A stretch of DNA of 64,000 bases from Bactericera cockerelli (lineage: Eukaryota > Arthropoda > Insecta > Hemiptera > Triozidae): assembly GCA_024516035.1 (NCBI GenBank), contig CM044958.1:46263205-46327204 (forward strand), in the 5' to 3' direction. The translations under genes and the position numbers were made by a program. The notes under the pieces are model-generated. The model was not told the origin of the DNA. It saw nothing but the letters and a program-made list of their open reading frames with translations, and did no database searches. This document shows, in pieces, positions 30,898 through 43,448 of the stretch (its first letter is position 1; the number at the start of each line of letters is the position of its first letter).

Positions 30898-31398
30898 ATT
30901 TGGCAGTAAGAACCAACACTACTTACCAACCAAAATTTCTGCAAATTATTGTTTATTTCCTTCTGACTAGATACCTTTTAGTTCTGTCAAGCCATCACAT
31001 ATCTCCGATTGCAATTGTAAAGTACATTTAAGTAAGAATAACTGTTTTATCAATGATATCATTAAAACTAAAGAAAAAGAAAGATTTTCTTTAATTCTTT
31101 GGTTGATTATTTTCAGATTTTAATTCTGCATAGAAATCTTGGGTCGGTTTTAATGGTGCGTGTCTTCGATGGTGCAAACCTTCAATGGTGCTCGATTTGC
31201 TAACTTCACACATGTCTGCTATTTTTAATCAATTTCAGGATAGATAGTACAAATTTCTGATTGGAAATTTACAATCCCTTCATCCCTTGTTGTGGGATAT
31301 TTTATTTAATTCAATTCCCTTACATTATCGAGTGTTTTGTTTGTTCAGTAAATTTGTATCTCCTCTTGAACTTGGTTTTATTCAAATAATTATTGTAG
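30898..31398. other. Intergenic between GFM2 and a possible plus-strand gene
   Basis: Contains, at 31141-31255, a repeat whose inverted copy is at about 40385-40500 (shared CATGTCTGCTATTTTTAATC and GGATAGATAGTACAAAT). Confidence 0.6.
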
Positions 31399-31447
31399 AT
31401 TGTACAGATCTCAACAAACACATATCACTACAGGAAGATGAGGAAGA
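31399..31447 (+). CDS. Candidate short exon of an unrecognised gene
   Basis: Bounded by acceptor TATTGTAG and a strong donor GAAGA|GTAAGT. In the phase that joins to 33005 it reads CTDLNKHISLQEDEE. It is only 49 bases, so the evidence is the splice sites and the phase match. Confidence 0.3.
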
Positions 31448-33004
31448 GTAAGTCACAGAGCAATAATAGCATTTTCTTTCAGAACTTCAAATTTTTGAGT
31501 CTAGTTTAGCTTAAATGTACTATAACTTTTGTCCAGTAGAAGGTATTTTTGAACTTTGAACGTCAATTCCTGAAAAGCAAACCTTGTACTTATAAATGAA
31601 CTCAAAAGATTCCACTGTTATTTGAATGAATAATAAACATAACTCTTTTTGAAACAGTCACCTGAACTTTTAAAGGCTAAATTGAGCAAGATTTTGGACA
31701 CATTTAGCTTGTACTTTTTTAAAGAACTGAATCCAAAACCATTGATTTAGAATATGATTTTAAATTCAAAAACATATTTACTTCTGCCAAGTAATATTGA
31801 CAGATCTAGTGTTATAACTCAGACTCTCTGAATCTATTATAATAATAATAACACATTTTAGTAGAAGGTATAACCATTAGGCAAGGTTAATGCTCAAAGC
31901 ATTTTCTACCATCTATACAGGTAATCTGGTATTTCTGGTACAGATGTGATGTCACAGGATTTATTCAGCTGCTACTATTGATTTTTGTCTAAGATCAAGC
32001 CTTCATTCCAGAAAGCACTCACACTCTCATAATCTCCCTTTCAACTATCACACAACACACTTGAAGGCTTTAGAAAGGTCACAAAAGATCCCCATGACAT
32101 TCAAATCTGATGAAAACATATTGTCCAGCTGAAGTAGAAAAGAAGAAACGGTGTCAGCTGTGGATTATTTAGCCCTAAATATATACTGTTGATCAATTAA
32201 TTATTAGTTTAATATGCTCTAAGAAATGAGAAAGTTAAAATAAACAATAATTCAATATAAACATATTTTCTCAAATATTTTAGAAAAGTTGTTTTGTATT
32301 TTTTTTACATATTTTTACGAGGGGTCAAACCTTATGAATTGTTTGCTATATTTTATCATTTAGACTTAGCTAAGGCATTAATTATAATAAAAAATATCAC
32401 AATAATTAAGTGTGTATCACATTAAAGCTAGTTCATTGTCACAGAATATTATAAAAAGTACCTCTGACTTCGATCCATGTGAAACACAGTTTTTTTTGTA
32501 GGCATACATTATTGTATGTGCTAATGGGGGTTTACTACAATGCAAACCACAACTTACTAAAAACGCTGTTAAACAAAACAAGTTTATATCAATAGGAACC
32601 TATAAGTATGGTACAGTTTTGACAATTTTTGCAATTCTCTTGTTTAATTATTTTAGGCAATTTACAGGGTAGACTAACTTAAGTCAAAAAGAGAAAAATG
32701 CACTGCCAATTCATTATGGACACAATACTTCCTTGTGAATGGTAATCATAATTTTCAACTTTTATTATTGTTTTTATGATTGTTACTAAATGACTTGTAT
32801 CTACAAAAGTTCTCAACCAATTCTCTTCAAATTTGTTTAGTAATAATTCAAATTTGTTTAGGAGTTTCAGAAATTTGCACATTATAAGGAATGCAGTTAA
32901 CAGATGGACACAAAACCAAAGTTGCTATTCATTTGTAACAAAATTTTGCATTCACATCAGTTTATTTTATTTAAAAATATTATATAGTATATATTTTTTT
33001 TCAG
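31448..33004. other. Candidate intron or intergenic, AT-rich
   Basis: A SINE tail fragment (family e: GGCAAGGTTAATGCTCAAAG) is at 31860-31920. Nothing else identified. Confidence 0.5.
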
Positions 33005-33098
33005 TTATGGATCAACCAAACCTGCTCCAAGCTTGGAAAGATTCATCATATCTCTCACTACATTTACTCCTAAGAGACAGCATCTACTATCAAAATGA
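33005..33098 (+). CDS. Candidate terminal exon of the same unrecognised gene
   Basis: After TTTTTTTTCAG, the phase left by the 31447 donor reads YGSTKPAPSLERFIISLTT and then TPKRQHLLSK with TGA at 33096-33098. AATAAA occurs about 280 bases on. An overlapping frame (ending 33129) is also open. Family not recognised. Confidence 0.3.
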
Positions 33099-33404
33099 AG
33101 TAGAAGCCATGTACCTAGCCTGCTTGTGACTATTTCCGGGGATAGAAAGGCAGCTCAACATCTTTGGCAGAGAATATCCCTTGCAATTTAGAGGGGTAAT
33201 GTTGCTAGTATACTATCTAACCTGAAAAGCTTGCACAATTAATTATAAGAGATTTTTGATTTGTAACATTGTTGAAAAGTGTACTTGTAAAATGTATTCA
33301 TGTGTGTATTTTATAATGTCTAAATGTCCTCTCATGTATTTGTATAATTATTCTATCTGAATTATGTCATCTTTAAACAATAATAAAAATAATATAACAC
33401 TCGT

Positions 33405-33605
33405 TAGTGGAAGGTAACCACCAGGCAAGGTTAATGCTCAAAGCATTTTCTACCACCTAACCCTGATAGTCTTATTATTATGTGGTCAAAAACTCAAATT
33501 AATGAGGGAAAACTCATGCACTGGGTGGGATTCGAACCAATGGATCATTATGCTAGCAGGATTACCAGACTAGTGTGTTAAGCACTTGACTACTAGTGCA
33601 CGTAA
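33405..33605 (-). repeat. tRNA-derived SINE (family e), minus strand
   Basis: On the minus strand the head has AGTCAAGTGCTTAACACAC, GTCTGGTAATCCTGCTAGC and TTGGTTCGAATCCCACCC. The tail ends in GAGCATTAACCTTGCCTGG. Copies at 47305-47515 (minus) and 49745-49965 (plus). Confidence 0.75.
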
Positions 33606-33990
33606 AACAGATTTTTAACTTTTCAAAATGTCCATTTTTTAAAAGGTTATTATTGTTATTATTTTACATTTTATTTAAGGACATATATTCAACACAGGTA
33701 ATTACAAATTAATATACAATATAAGAAAAAGTTAAAATAAATAAATAAATATATACATTATGTCCTAACTAAAGGTTTGGCAATAACCCCACCAAAAAGT
33801 TGTGCTTTTTTCACCCAAATCTAGCAGTCTTAATAGTTGTCTGTAATGAGAATAGTTAGCAGTAAACCTATTATAATAAGCAAACCCAATTAAGTAAACC
33901 TATTATTTTCCGACACTCGTGTCATAAAAAAACTCCCTCACAAAATTCCTTGTAAAAAAACTCCCACACTTGTAATAGAATGTTGTGTGA

Positions 33991-34076
33991 TCATATCAGC
34001 TTTTTTACAAAGTAATCCTTATCAACTGGCAGTTCATCCAGGACTTTGGCTTCGTTATCAGGAAGATTCATGATGG
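33991..34076 (-). CDS. Terminal exon of an unrecognised minus-strand gene
   Basis: After acceptor TTCTTCCCAG the minus strand reads IMNLPDNEAKVLDELPVD and KDYFVKKLI, with TGA at 33993-33991. The acidic, well-formed sequence next to a good acceptor looks like a real C-terminal exon, though it is only 28 codons. Upstream exons would lie at higher coordinates; the segment at 38518-38603 is a candidate, but phases do not join directly. Family unknown. Confidence 0.45.
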
Positions 34077-34124
34077 CTGGGAAGAAAACAGAAAATTCAC
34101 TATGACTGAAAATGTGGATTTTTA

Positions 34125-35265
34125 CTTTCCTTATCCTATAATAAGGAAAGTGTTGTATTCGTTGAAAATTTGACCTACCCAGTTTTCACATTTCTGGATG
34201 ACAGAGCATTCACAGCCTCAGGATACCAAAAAAGTTGTTTTTTTGGCCATTGGTCCGTGAGTCTGTCTATCTATAAACACCATTTTCTATCTTGACAACA
34301 GTAAGATTTTCTAAACACCACACGTAGGTACCACGAACTTTTGGTTGAAAAAAAGGGCCGCAAGGACCTTTCCTTTGGACTGGTTAAAGATATAAAAAAG
34401 TTAGAGAACAACTTTTCCTTGGAATGAAAAAGTAATAGGGATATACTCAGATCTTTTTTTTTTTTTTTTTTTTTTTTTATCTTGAACTTTTTGGAATCTG
34501 TACAATTTACCGGTACTATGGGAGACCCGCTTGGACTAACTTTTTTATGATTCACCTAGAAGGAATTTGTGACATAATAAAATCTGATGATTTTGAGGTG
34601 CTGATTATGAATTTGACATTGATTTTTAGCTATATATACGGTAACATGTATATGTTACCGTTTGTATCACCACTAACCATCAGCAGTAGAATTTGACCTC
34701 TTTTCGAGTGATAAGGAAAGTCGTGTGGTGTGAAATATTTTTTTTTCTTCAATAAAACTAAAACCTTTAAGCTAAGGAATACCCTGTATTTTGTACTTTC
34801 CTTATCCTATAATATTTAAGGAAAGTAATGGAATCATCCAAAATTTTCGATACCTAATAGGTATAAATTTTCTGTGCCAAAAAACGTTTTAGGGTCCCCA
34901 GAGACTAAATCCAAAGTTTCAGCAGCCATTGGTCCGGTGTGTGTGTGTCTGTAAACATTCAAGATATCTGAATATCTCCAGTACGGTAGAAGCTAGAGAC
35001 TTGAATTTGGCAGAGGATGCAACATTTTTTTTTTTAATATAAATTGGTGGTTCCAATTTACCGGTATTTTGAGAGAGAGTGTCCCTGCTTAGACTAACTT
35101 TATGATTATTATGGGTGTTGTGACACATCAAATCCAATGACATTGAGGTGCTGGATTGTGAATTTGATTTGATATTTATATTTCGTACGTTCAGTCACCA
35201 GTGGGCGGAATTTTATTTATTTTTAAGGCATAAGGAAAGTCGTTTGGTGTCACACCAGTTTATTT
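34125..35265. repeat. Two adjacent copies of a dispersed element (ACTTTCCTTATCCTATAATA end)
   Basis: Copies at about 34130-34750 and 34790-35260 both start ACTTTCCTTATCCTATAATA, contain a CCATTGGTCCG...GTCTGT segment and TTTACCGGTA, and end ATAAGGAAAGTCGT(G/T)TGGTGT. The ends are inverted-repeat-like (ACTTTCCTTAT / ATAAGGAAAGTCG), suggesting a non-autonomous DNA element. Confidence 0.65.
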
Positions 35266-36838
35266 AATAGTAATAAATTCTCTTCGAAATCGATAAAAAA
35301 ATGTCTTTCATAAATTCTACTGGTATTCAGGAAAATGTATAGTGGTCATAAATTTACTATTGTGACCATCCAGTATAATTTATGTAGGTCAGGCCTAGAG
35401 TTTGCAGGACATGAGAAGTTATCCTTCCATTTGGGAATTCTTATCATTATGCAACGTGCGTGTAAGCACAGAATGTACTAGAACACACGACCACGGAAAT
35501 AATATCTGCCAAAATTCGTGAGGGAAGTGTGGCAAAGCTAATTTAAATAAATATGATTTATAGCGGCCTTTGTAAAAACTCATACTTTTTCTCTATAGGT
35601 ACATATTGATAATTATATTATCCTGAAAATAAGTAATTACGTATATTGAATACTACCACCAAATTTTGTGTTTGAAGTGGCGCAGCCAGTTTCACGGAGC
35701 TATTATCCTTAGAAATGAAACCATGGAGAACAAGTAAATTTCACAAGATTGATCCAGTCTCAGAAAACTGGCCATTTTGTGTAGTTACAGAAGAAATCGC
35801 CTTAAAAAGTAATCACGGTAGCCATTTTGTGTAGTTTCTTATGCGTCAGGTTTGTGAGTTCTCTACGGCTTATCCTCCTGACGTCCGATGTTCACGCGTG
35901 TGGACATATACATTGTAGTCCCTGAGACCCAAACAAATTTATGGCAATTATTATACTAGCCGAGACCTTTACAATGGAAAAAGACGTTCATACCACTCCA
36001 GAGGGTGCTTAAAATCCTCTAACAAGATACCTTCTGGTTATTATTATGCTTTATGACTATTTGATCGTTTTATGACTATTTGATACCCCAAACTATGATT
36101 AAAATACATTGAAAGGTATATTAAGTTCAATTTATTGTGTTTCCTTGGCAATAAACAAAAATACTAGAATGTTAAGACTACTGACTTGTGGAAGTGTATT
36201 TCAGAATTCTTATTATATCGGTTGGTATAGCCATACGCGCAGCAAAAGTTTACCATCTTGAGGATTAGAAAGTGGAGGTTTAAAAAAATAAACTCGCGTA
36301 AAATTATAGAGAGAAAAGAAAATTAATAAATTCGGAAACTACAAAGGGTCGGGTTTTTCCATGAGAACCAATGTAAAATTTCCAATGTTTTGCCCTTATA
36401 GCGCCCAAAATGTTCACTAGAATGCTCTCAATCTCTCTCTCAAAATCGACTTCACTTTTGTGTCAACTGTGCGATATCTATTTTCTAAATCTATGATCCT
36501 ATAGGTGCGTCAAGCTGGCCACAACAATATACAGACTTTTGTGAAAAGGTGTATATTTTAATAAAGAGCTTGGAAGTAAATAAAATTGAGCTAGTTACCA
36601 AATTTTGGAGTGGCGAGGTATACTACGGAATGGGCAATGGAAGCATATACTACGGGGTGGATAATAGGCTAACAGACCACATACGTCCAAAAGTAGTGGA
36701 ACATAGTTATTTCATGGCTGCAAAATTCAATATGTGATACACACACGTTTTTCTCAGTTCTAATTTTTCCAATATACCACGACAGTTTTAATCGTGTGTC
36801 ACGAATAATTTTTATTTTTCAATTAATTACCGCATTCC
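35266..36838. other. No gene seen
   Basis: Mixed-composition sequence with small motif-free open frames, for example 36549-36737. No splice-flanked exon recognised. Confidence 0.5.
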
Positions 36839-37079
36839 CAGCCTCCGTGGCGTAATGGTTGTGACTACTGCCCGTAGTCCAGAGATCCCGAGTTCGATCC
36901 AATGTTGGAGCAGACTTTTCGAAGAAAATTCTGTTCCCTCCAAACACGTGAGGCTAGTATTTCCGGCCCTACCCAGGCTGGGTGAGGTTAATGTGGGTAG
37001 CTGGTGCGATTCCCAGCGAATTGAGGGTAAAACGCCTTCGTGATATTAACATGCAGTTGAAAAATAAATAAATTAAAAT
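36839..37079 (+). repeat. tRNA-derived SINE (family f) sharing its 3' body with the 5S-SINE
   Basis: Head CCTCCGTGGCGTAATGGTTG, with B box GAGTTCGATCC. The body CCCAGGCTGGGTGAGGTTAA, GAGGGTAAAACGCC, GTGATATTAACATGCAGTTG is the same module as in the 5S-derived SINE at 2656-2944. Confidence 0.8.
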
Positions 37080-37879
37080 ATTTTTCCTATTAATTTAATT
37101 TGTTCAGAAGTAGAAGTATTTCTGTTACAACCTGTTATTTTTGTTACATTTGTTTTTATTTTTCTATTTAAAGTGCAGAAGATGTACAGATGTGGTAATT
37201 CTATGTGTTGTTATATCACAACTTTAGGGAGTAGCCTGGCATTTTGAAAATCCTTTAACATTATTTGCCTGGTAACTCATTGCTAGCTTGAAATGCCACA
37301 ACTGGTTACTTGTACAACTACTCAAAGTGTATAAGTGGATCCTGATCATCCAAGTAAAGAGCAGAAAAAAATCTTACTACACTAGGAATCAAACCCATGT
37401 CAGAAAGCATACAAGCCTTCTCAGTCACAGAAACTAATACAAAAAAAGTTTAAAAACCAATAAAAACAAAAGAGAAGTGCAATTGAGAGACATGGAACAA
37501 GCAGGTACTGTATTAATTTCACAATAACAAATACATATAAATTATTTATGAAAGTTAAAAAATATTATTTTTCATTGAATTAACCATATATGTTACCTGT
37601 ATTTTTACAACAGCAAAATGCAGTGAATGCAACGCGCCGCAGGCCTAGTCGCAATGTGGCTAGTAGCTTATAAAGAAAATGGTCAAGATCTTACTGTGGG
37701 TGATTGCACATAGAAATATGTGCTTTAGAATGATCCAAATTTTTAACTGAAGTGGAATAGAGTAGCACCTTGACTGGCCCAGCAGTAGCCAAGCTCCCTA
37801 CAACAACAACTAGTAAAATATGATTGAGTGAATGCGTAACATAGTAATGCTTCCAATTTTATACACATACTAGACATTC

Positions 37880-37913
<34 letters not shown>

Positions 37914-38517
37914 GCTGGATATACATATAAAACAAAATTTAGATATAACAACATAAATACACTAACAATTGAACCAGAATCCACAGCGTTATATGAGAAG
38001 AGTATTCAATTTAATGGAGCTAAATTATGTAATGTTTTACCCATAGGGTTAAAAGAAATTAACAAAAACAATTTCAAATAATCATAAAAGATTTAGTATG
38101 GAATTTTTTTTATATAATGTACAAGAATATTAAGATTATTTTAAATAATATGTTACTTAACAAGAAATTAATACATATTTTTTCAATACAAAGATAACAA
38201 TAACATAGGTACCTAGTAAATTTGAATAGTCATAAAATCATTTTTTTCCCCTTGATATTTACTTCTGGCTGGGGGAATATAAACAGAGAGTAGACCAGCA
38301 TTGGCTTGGTTTTGAGAGCCCTTGTCAATTATTAGCCTCCTTGTAAAGACAGTGGTAGAACTGCTGAGTCATTCCTCCACTGTCTGGCTACCATTGTTCT
38401 ATGATGATAATTTAATTTCTAATTATTTCTTAATTTTTTTATATCTAACAGGTCATTCATAATTATATGTCAAGACCATTTGTCAAAAAAAAAAAAAAAA
38501 CATTGTTGCACGCATAC
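37080..38517. other. No gene seen; A-tract and dispersed repeat
   Basis: A 30-base A-tract at about 37881-37911 may mark a retroposon end. At 38266-38410 is the second copy of the 16625-16800 repeat. Confidence 0.5.
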
Positions 38518-38603
38518 TGTCTCATAGTAGTCATATTCAATGTGGTGTGGAGATAGAGACAGTGACACTTTCCAACCTGAGAGTTGATTATGTTGATCCT
38601 TAT
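38518..38603 (-). CDS. Candidate internal exon of an unrecognised minus-strand gene
   Basis: Acceptor TATTTTCAG and donor GAGACA|GTATGC flank 86 bases reading KDQHNQLSGWKVSLSLSP and HHIEYDYYET. No family recognised. Confidence 0.3.
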
Positions 38604-40540
38604 CTGAAAATAAAATGCATTCATCCATTAGTTTAAATTTAAAGTAAACAATTTTGTTATTTTGATTTGAGATTTATTCGAAATTCATCAATAAAATCAA
38701 GTTAAAGGTCAGACTTGAAGATCTAGGACCATTTTTGTTAAGATTTTTTAGACTCAGTACCTAGTACCTTGTTCCTGTTGAACATTTTGTTCCATAAAAA
38801 AATCTTTGAACCTTGGAACACTTGAAATAAATTAATGTAAAGAAGTCTTCTTGTTAAATTGAATTTGTGCTTTGTTAAACTGTTGGCATAATGGGACTAC
38901 CTGTGTTGCACTGACAGTCTAAATAAAGCACTATAGTAATGCTCTTGTAAGTATTTTTTTTTTTTTTTTTTTTCATAATAATTTCATCCCTAGTAACTTA
39001 AAATTATCATAATTCAAAATGTCACTTCTGTCCTTTTAATTTCAATTTAGTGGTAGAAATTGTTTATAACAAACTTCAAAGGACCGGACAGATTTGTTTC
39101 TAAAAGCCGATTTTCACTATAATACTGATATATCGGCTATAAGGAACAAGTTCTCTATATCTGATGTGTATCACTTATAGAGAACAATGTACACTATAAG
39201 GAAACTTTGTAAGATATGAAAAATGTACATTTATGTATGTACATATGTATGTAGATACATACATAATCCACTAATTTAAAATGTGAATCAATACTAGCTT
39301 CTATTTATATCTCCCTTGCCTTTTCCCTTATAGATCTAGTGACTTCTGGGTTCAGCTACTGGGGTTAATCAATCCTTCCACCACCATGACACAACCATCT
39401 TGGACACCAAAAGTAAAGTAGTTTAACTTTGCACTATTTTTTAATAGACCTTAGCTAATAAGACCATCACCCAAGCTATTCTAATTAAGCTTAACAAAAC
39501 ACAACATCTCTATTTTCATCCAGAGGTCTGGTAGGAAATCCATGACAAATAATATTCTGAATGGGATTTTGACCACATAATGTTTCTTGGGCATTCAAAT
39601 TATTAAGGCAAATTTAATTTTTTCAGATCATTCTTAGCATTCTGTTTAAGTTTCATGAGAATAGGTCCAGAATATGTTCTCAGATAGGAACATATTGGAT
39701 CCCATCGTAAGAGTGGTCAGCTCTGAGAACTTTTATTGATATTTGTTATGGTTACAAGATAATAAATCAAGGTTCTGAGGAACTAATTAAGTATAGACAA
39801 ATCTACCTTGGAAACACACTTTAGAGTGATATTTTACAGTTTGTGCAGGTGAATCAAGCTGTTAAACTGGTAAAATATAACTCAGATTTACCAGAAATTG
39901 TAGTATTAAGCTTGTTGTCTGAACTAATCATAAGGCTGTAAGAAGAGCACTTGAAATTTCCCCACAATTTATGTAGATAAGTATGAATTGTGTAACCACA
40001 AGTAAGATAGATTCCTCAATTTAGAGGGAACTCACCTTTTATTGAACAAACCACTGTGAATGTTAGGTGGATGCTGCAGATCACTTGAAATTTAAGAGCC
40101 CAGAATAATCAAATATAGGTACTATAGGTAGCTAAAGAAAAAGCCTAAACAGGAAAAAAACAGCCCCTCGTTGAATGTAGAATCGTCAAAAGAAAAAGAT
40201 CTCAAGAAGAGAAACTCATTACTCATTACATTTTACATTTAGGTTGGGTAATGGATAATTATTTGGAAATACAAAACAAGTTATGTAGTGGAATTTGGAA
40301 TGCATTAATGGACAATTGGACATTAGCAGTATTAGCACAGCGGACATTAGTAAACTGATTACTGATATTAAAATATCCCACAAGAAGATATCCCACAACA
40401 TTTGTACTATCTATCCTGAAATTGATTAAAAATAGCAGACATGTGTGAAGTTAGCAAATCGAGCACCATTGAAGGTTTGCACCATCGAAGAAACGCACCT
40501 CTGACCGCGACTCGAAATCTTCAAAAATTTACCGCCTCTA
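38604..40540. other. No gene seen
   Basis: AT-rich. A palindromic segment with GTTCTCTATATCTGATG/CACTTATAGAGAAC is near 39140-39190. The inverted copy of the 31141-31255 repeat is at 40385-40500. Confidence 0.5.
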
Positions 40541-40542
40541 GT

Positions 40543-40879
40543 GCCGTATTTTTCTTTCTAACCAAACGGGAATAAAATGAACCAAACTGGAAGCAAGTCA
40601 TTTTTCTTTTGGAATAGGAAAAATTTCCACTTCCAAAGTTATAAAAAACACGAAAAACGCTAGTTCCAAAGGATTTGTCAAGATAGCGCCAGTAGAGTTT
40701 GCTAACCAAAGTGGAAGTAGAAAATTCTTGCTTCCAGTTCTTTTATAGGTTAAGTCCATTGTTTATCTTTAAAAGTAACCAAACGCATTTTTCTTTTACG
40801 AATGACCTTGGAATAAAATGGAAATATTTGGAAAAAACCTAACCAGGAAATTTTTTCTGGTTAGAAAGAAAAATACGAC
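40543..40879. mobile_element. 337-bp MITE, first of a twin pair
   Basis: Inverted ends GCCGTATTTTTCTTTCTAAC and GGTTAGAAAGAAAAATACGA. The second copy (40897-41233) has the same length and only a few base differences. Confidence 0.85.
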
Positions 40880-40896
40880 TATGGTTAAAATCCATT

Positions 40897-41233
40897 GCCG
40901 TATTTTTCTTTCTAACCAAACGGGAATAAAATGAACCAAACTGGAAGCAAGTCATTTTTCTTTTGGAATAGGAAAAATTTCCACTTCCAAAGTTATAAAA
41001 AACACGAAAAACGTTAGTTCCAAAGGATTCGTCAAGATAGCGCCAGTAGAGTTTGCTAACCAAAGTGGAAGTAGAAAATTCTTGCTTCCAGTTCTTTTAT
41101 AGGTTAAGTCCATTGTTTATCTTTAAAAGTAACCAAACGCATTTTTCTTTTACGAATGACCTTGGAATAAAATGGAAATATTTGGAAAAAACCTAACCAG
41201 GAAATTTTTTCTGGTTAGAAAGAAAAATACGAC
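40897..41233. mobile_element. 337-bp MITE, second of a twin pair
   Basis: Same ends and length as the copy at 40543; the two are separated by only 17 bases. Differences include CGCTAG/CGTTAG and GGATTTG/GGATTCG. Confidence 0.85.
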
Positions 41234-41896
41234 TTAGCTGTTATCAGAATGGATACCGTAGTTTTCAAAGAGGATACCGTACTTCGCAATCTGAGGCGGT
41301 GAAGCGCGGGTCAATTTCAAAACAGCTGATAATCAAAATCTTGGGCTTTTTCCAAAAAAATTTTTTGCTGTAAATTGTATTTCGACTATCATTTTGCATT
41401 TATCAGATCTGTATCTGTTTTTTTTTCTGGTGCGAACTAATCTCTTCTGCCTGTGAGTATCCTTAGAAAGTTATAATTTCCTACACAATTTGACAGATCA
41501 TTGATTCTTCATAGATAAGCTTTTATTCACATAGGTCTACCTCCACAGTACTAATGAAAAAAGAAAAAAACATTATTCTTATTAATAGAATACATTAGAC
41601 AATCAATAAAATACATCTCATTCCGAAAATAGTGTAAGTTCAATACCTGTAGGTAATTAAGTTTCAACATCTATAATTAAGTTTAAGAAATTTGAACGTA
41701 AGCTCCCTCTTATTTATTATTTACAAAATTATAGAAATCTGTCATACTCAAGATTTGGCCTTATTGTCACTCTGCAGTCATTGTATGATGTAAAAAATGT
41801 GATGTATCAACTTAGATAAGCTTCTGTGATACAGTCAACAATGATCTAATTATTGGTCAGTTACACCAACCATTTAACTTATTTGTCTCTTGATCA

Positions 41897-42103
41897 TTAA
41901 CACGTATGAGCCAGGTCCTATTTTCTACAGTTTGTTTTGTACGCTGGGACAGCTTCATATTAAGGTATATGTTCCAAATATGACAACAACAAAAAAAAAA
42001 TTGGGACGGGCGAGTACAAAAATATATAATAGCATTATCTGTGCCCACCGGTGGGTCACGTTACAAGGGAAATTGAAAAAAAAAAACGTCTCATACGTGT
42101 TAA
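41897..42103. mobile_element. 207-bp MITE with piggyBac-type TTAA ends
   Basis: Begins TTAACACGTATGAG and ends CTCATACGTGTTAA. If the TTAA is the target duplication, the terminal inverted repeat is CACGTATGAG, consistent with piggyBac-type insertion. Confidence 0.65.
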
Positions 42104-42618
42104 GCATCCTAGGTATGCCATTTTAGTTCTAGCAACTAGAAGCACTGTTAACACAAACAGAATGTTTTTAGGCCCCTGACCAGTAATAATTTAAAAAAAA
42201 AAACATGAATAATTTGTGTGATTTTATTTAACTTTTCAACTGTTTTCAGAAGGGCTTTATAGTGACGTCATGAAGTTATATTTATTTTGGATTCTTATTC
42301 TTTTGTTACTAAATAATTGATTTTTGATCAAATAAATGACAATTTTTCATCGCAACATGGACTTTTCAATGTGACAAATTACATATAAACTATATTTACC
42401 GTTATATAAGCACTGTAATATTTCTGGGAGACGTTCTCCCGCGAAATGACCATTTTGCTTGGTTAGATCATTTAAATTTATATTTAAAATTTTCTTACCA
42501 AGTTGGAAAATTAGGGAGCTAGTTAAAGAGCCCTACTTTATTGAATAAAATTGCAAAAATCATTTTCAATTTTCACCAAAACAGCCTAAATACAAGGCAA
42601 TTGAATTTATTATTATAC

Positions 42619-42801
42619 CTAAATCCTCAAATAAGATCCATGTCTATTTTTAATTAGCTGGTTGATTTCCCCTGGCAGATATTTTTTTATTTGGAGACCA
42701 AAAGTAATATTATCTGCCATGAGGTAGGTGTAATACAAAGATTGTTTGTTTTTGGGTTTCAGTACTTCATTGGGACATAATTCAGTACTTCTTTGGGACA
42801 T
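42619..42801 (-). other. Weak ORF, possible exon
   Basis: 60 residues ending LPGEINQLIKNRHGSYLRI. The composition is protein-like but no splice context or family is recognised. Confidence 0.2.
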
Positions 42802-43448
42802 AAATTACTCACCTGTTATATTTCAAATATATTTCCTGTTTATTTTATTTATCAATGGATTTTAATATTTATAAATTCTCTAGTATTAGAGTTCTTTGGC
42901 AGCTCATCAACATTGTGATCTTGAATTCCAATACTTTTAAATTCAAACTGAGCAGGTGCTAGAGTAAGAGAGTTTTCATAGTTAATTAATACCTACAAAT
43001 AAAATATTTTCTACTAATAGATTTTTGTTTTTTAGCATCTGTCACTATCTCACTACTGTCATATGCATGGTTTGTTTGTGATAAGTGGTAACAGTTAATG
43101 TACATCTGTAATAGGTATAATTATGTATAGTGTACTTAATGCTGTTGTAGTTATTTCAACCCTCAATACCTTTCACTAATATCTCCAATTGTGTTTGTAT
43201 AATAACATTATAGGTAACTTTTCATGTCTATTGGTTCTTTTTATTTGTGGATTGTATTTCCCCCCTCCAAGTTTCATGTGTTTTTTCCATATGTATTATT
43301 TACTATCTACTTTTCAAGTCACAATTCATGTTAAACAGGCCAAAAAAAGTGTAAATATATTCTGATAAATATATTTTAAATATTATTATTATTATTTCAA
43401 ATGCTTGTGAAACAATATATTATTTGTTTTTTACTTTTCCAGAAGAGA

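Larger units (their letters stand above)
41236..43442. other. AT-rich flank upstream of Sfxn2
   Basis: Apart from the 207-bp MITE and the weak minus ORF, nothing was identified. The Sfxn2 promoter and any 5' UTR exon should lie here. Confidence 0.45.
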
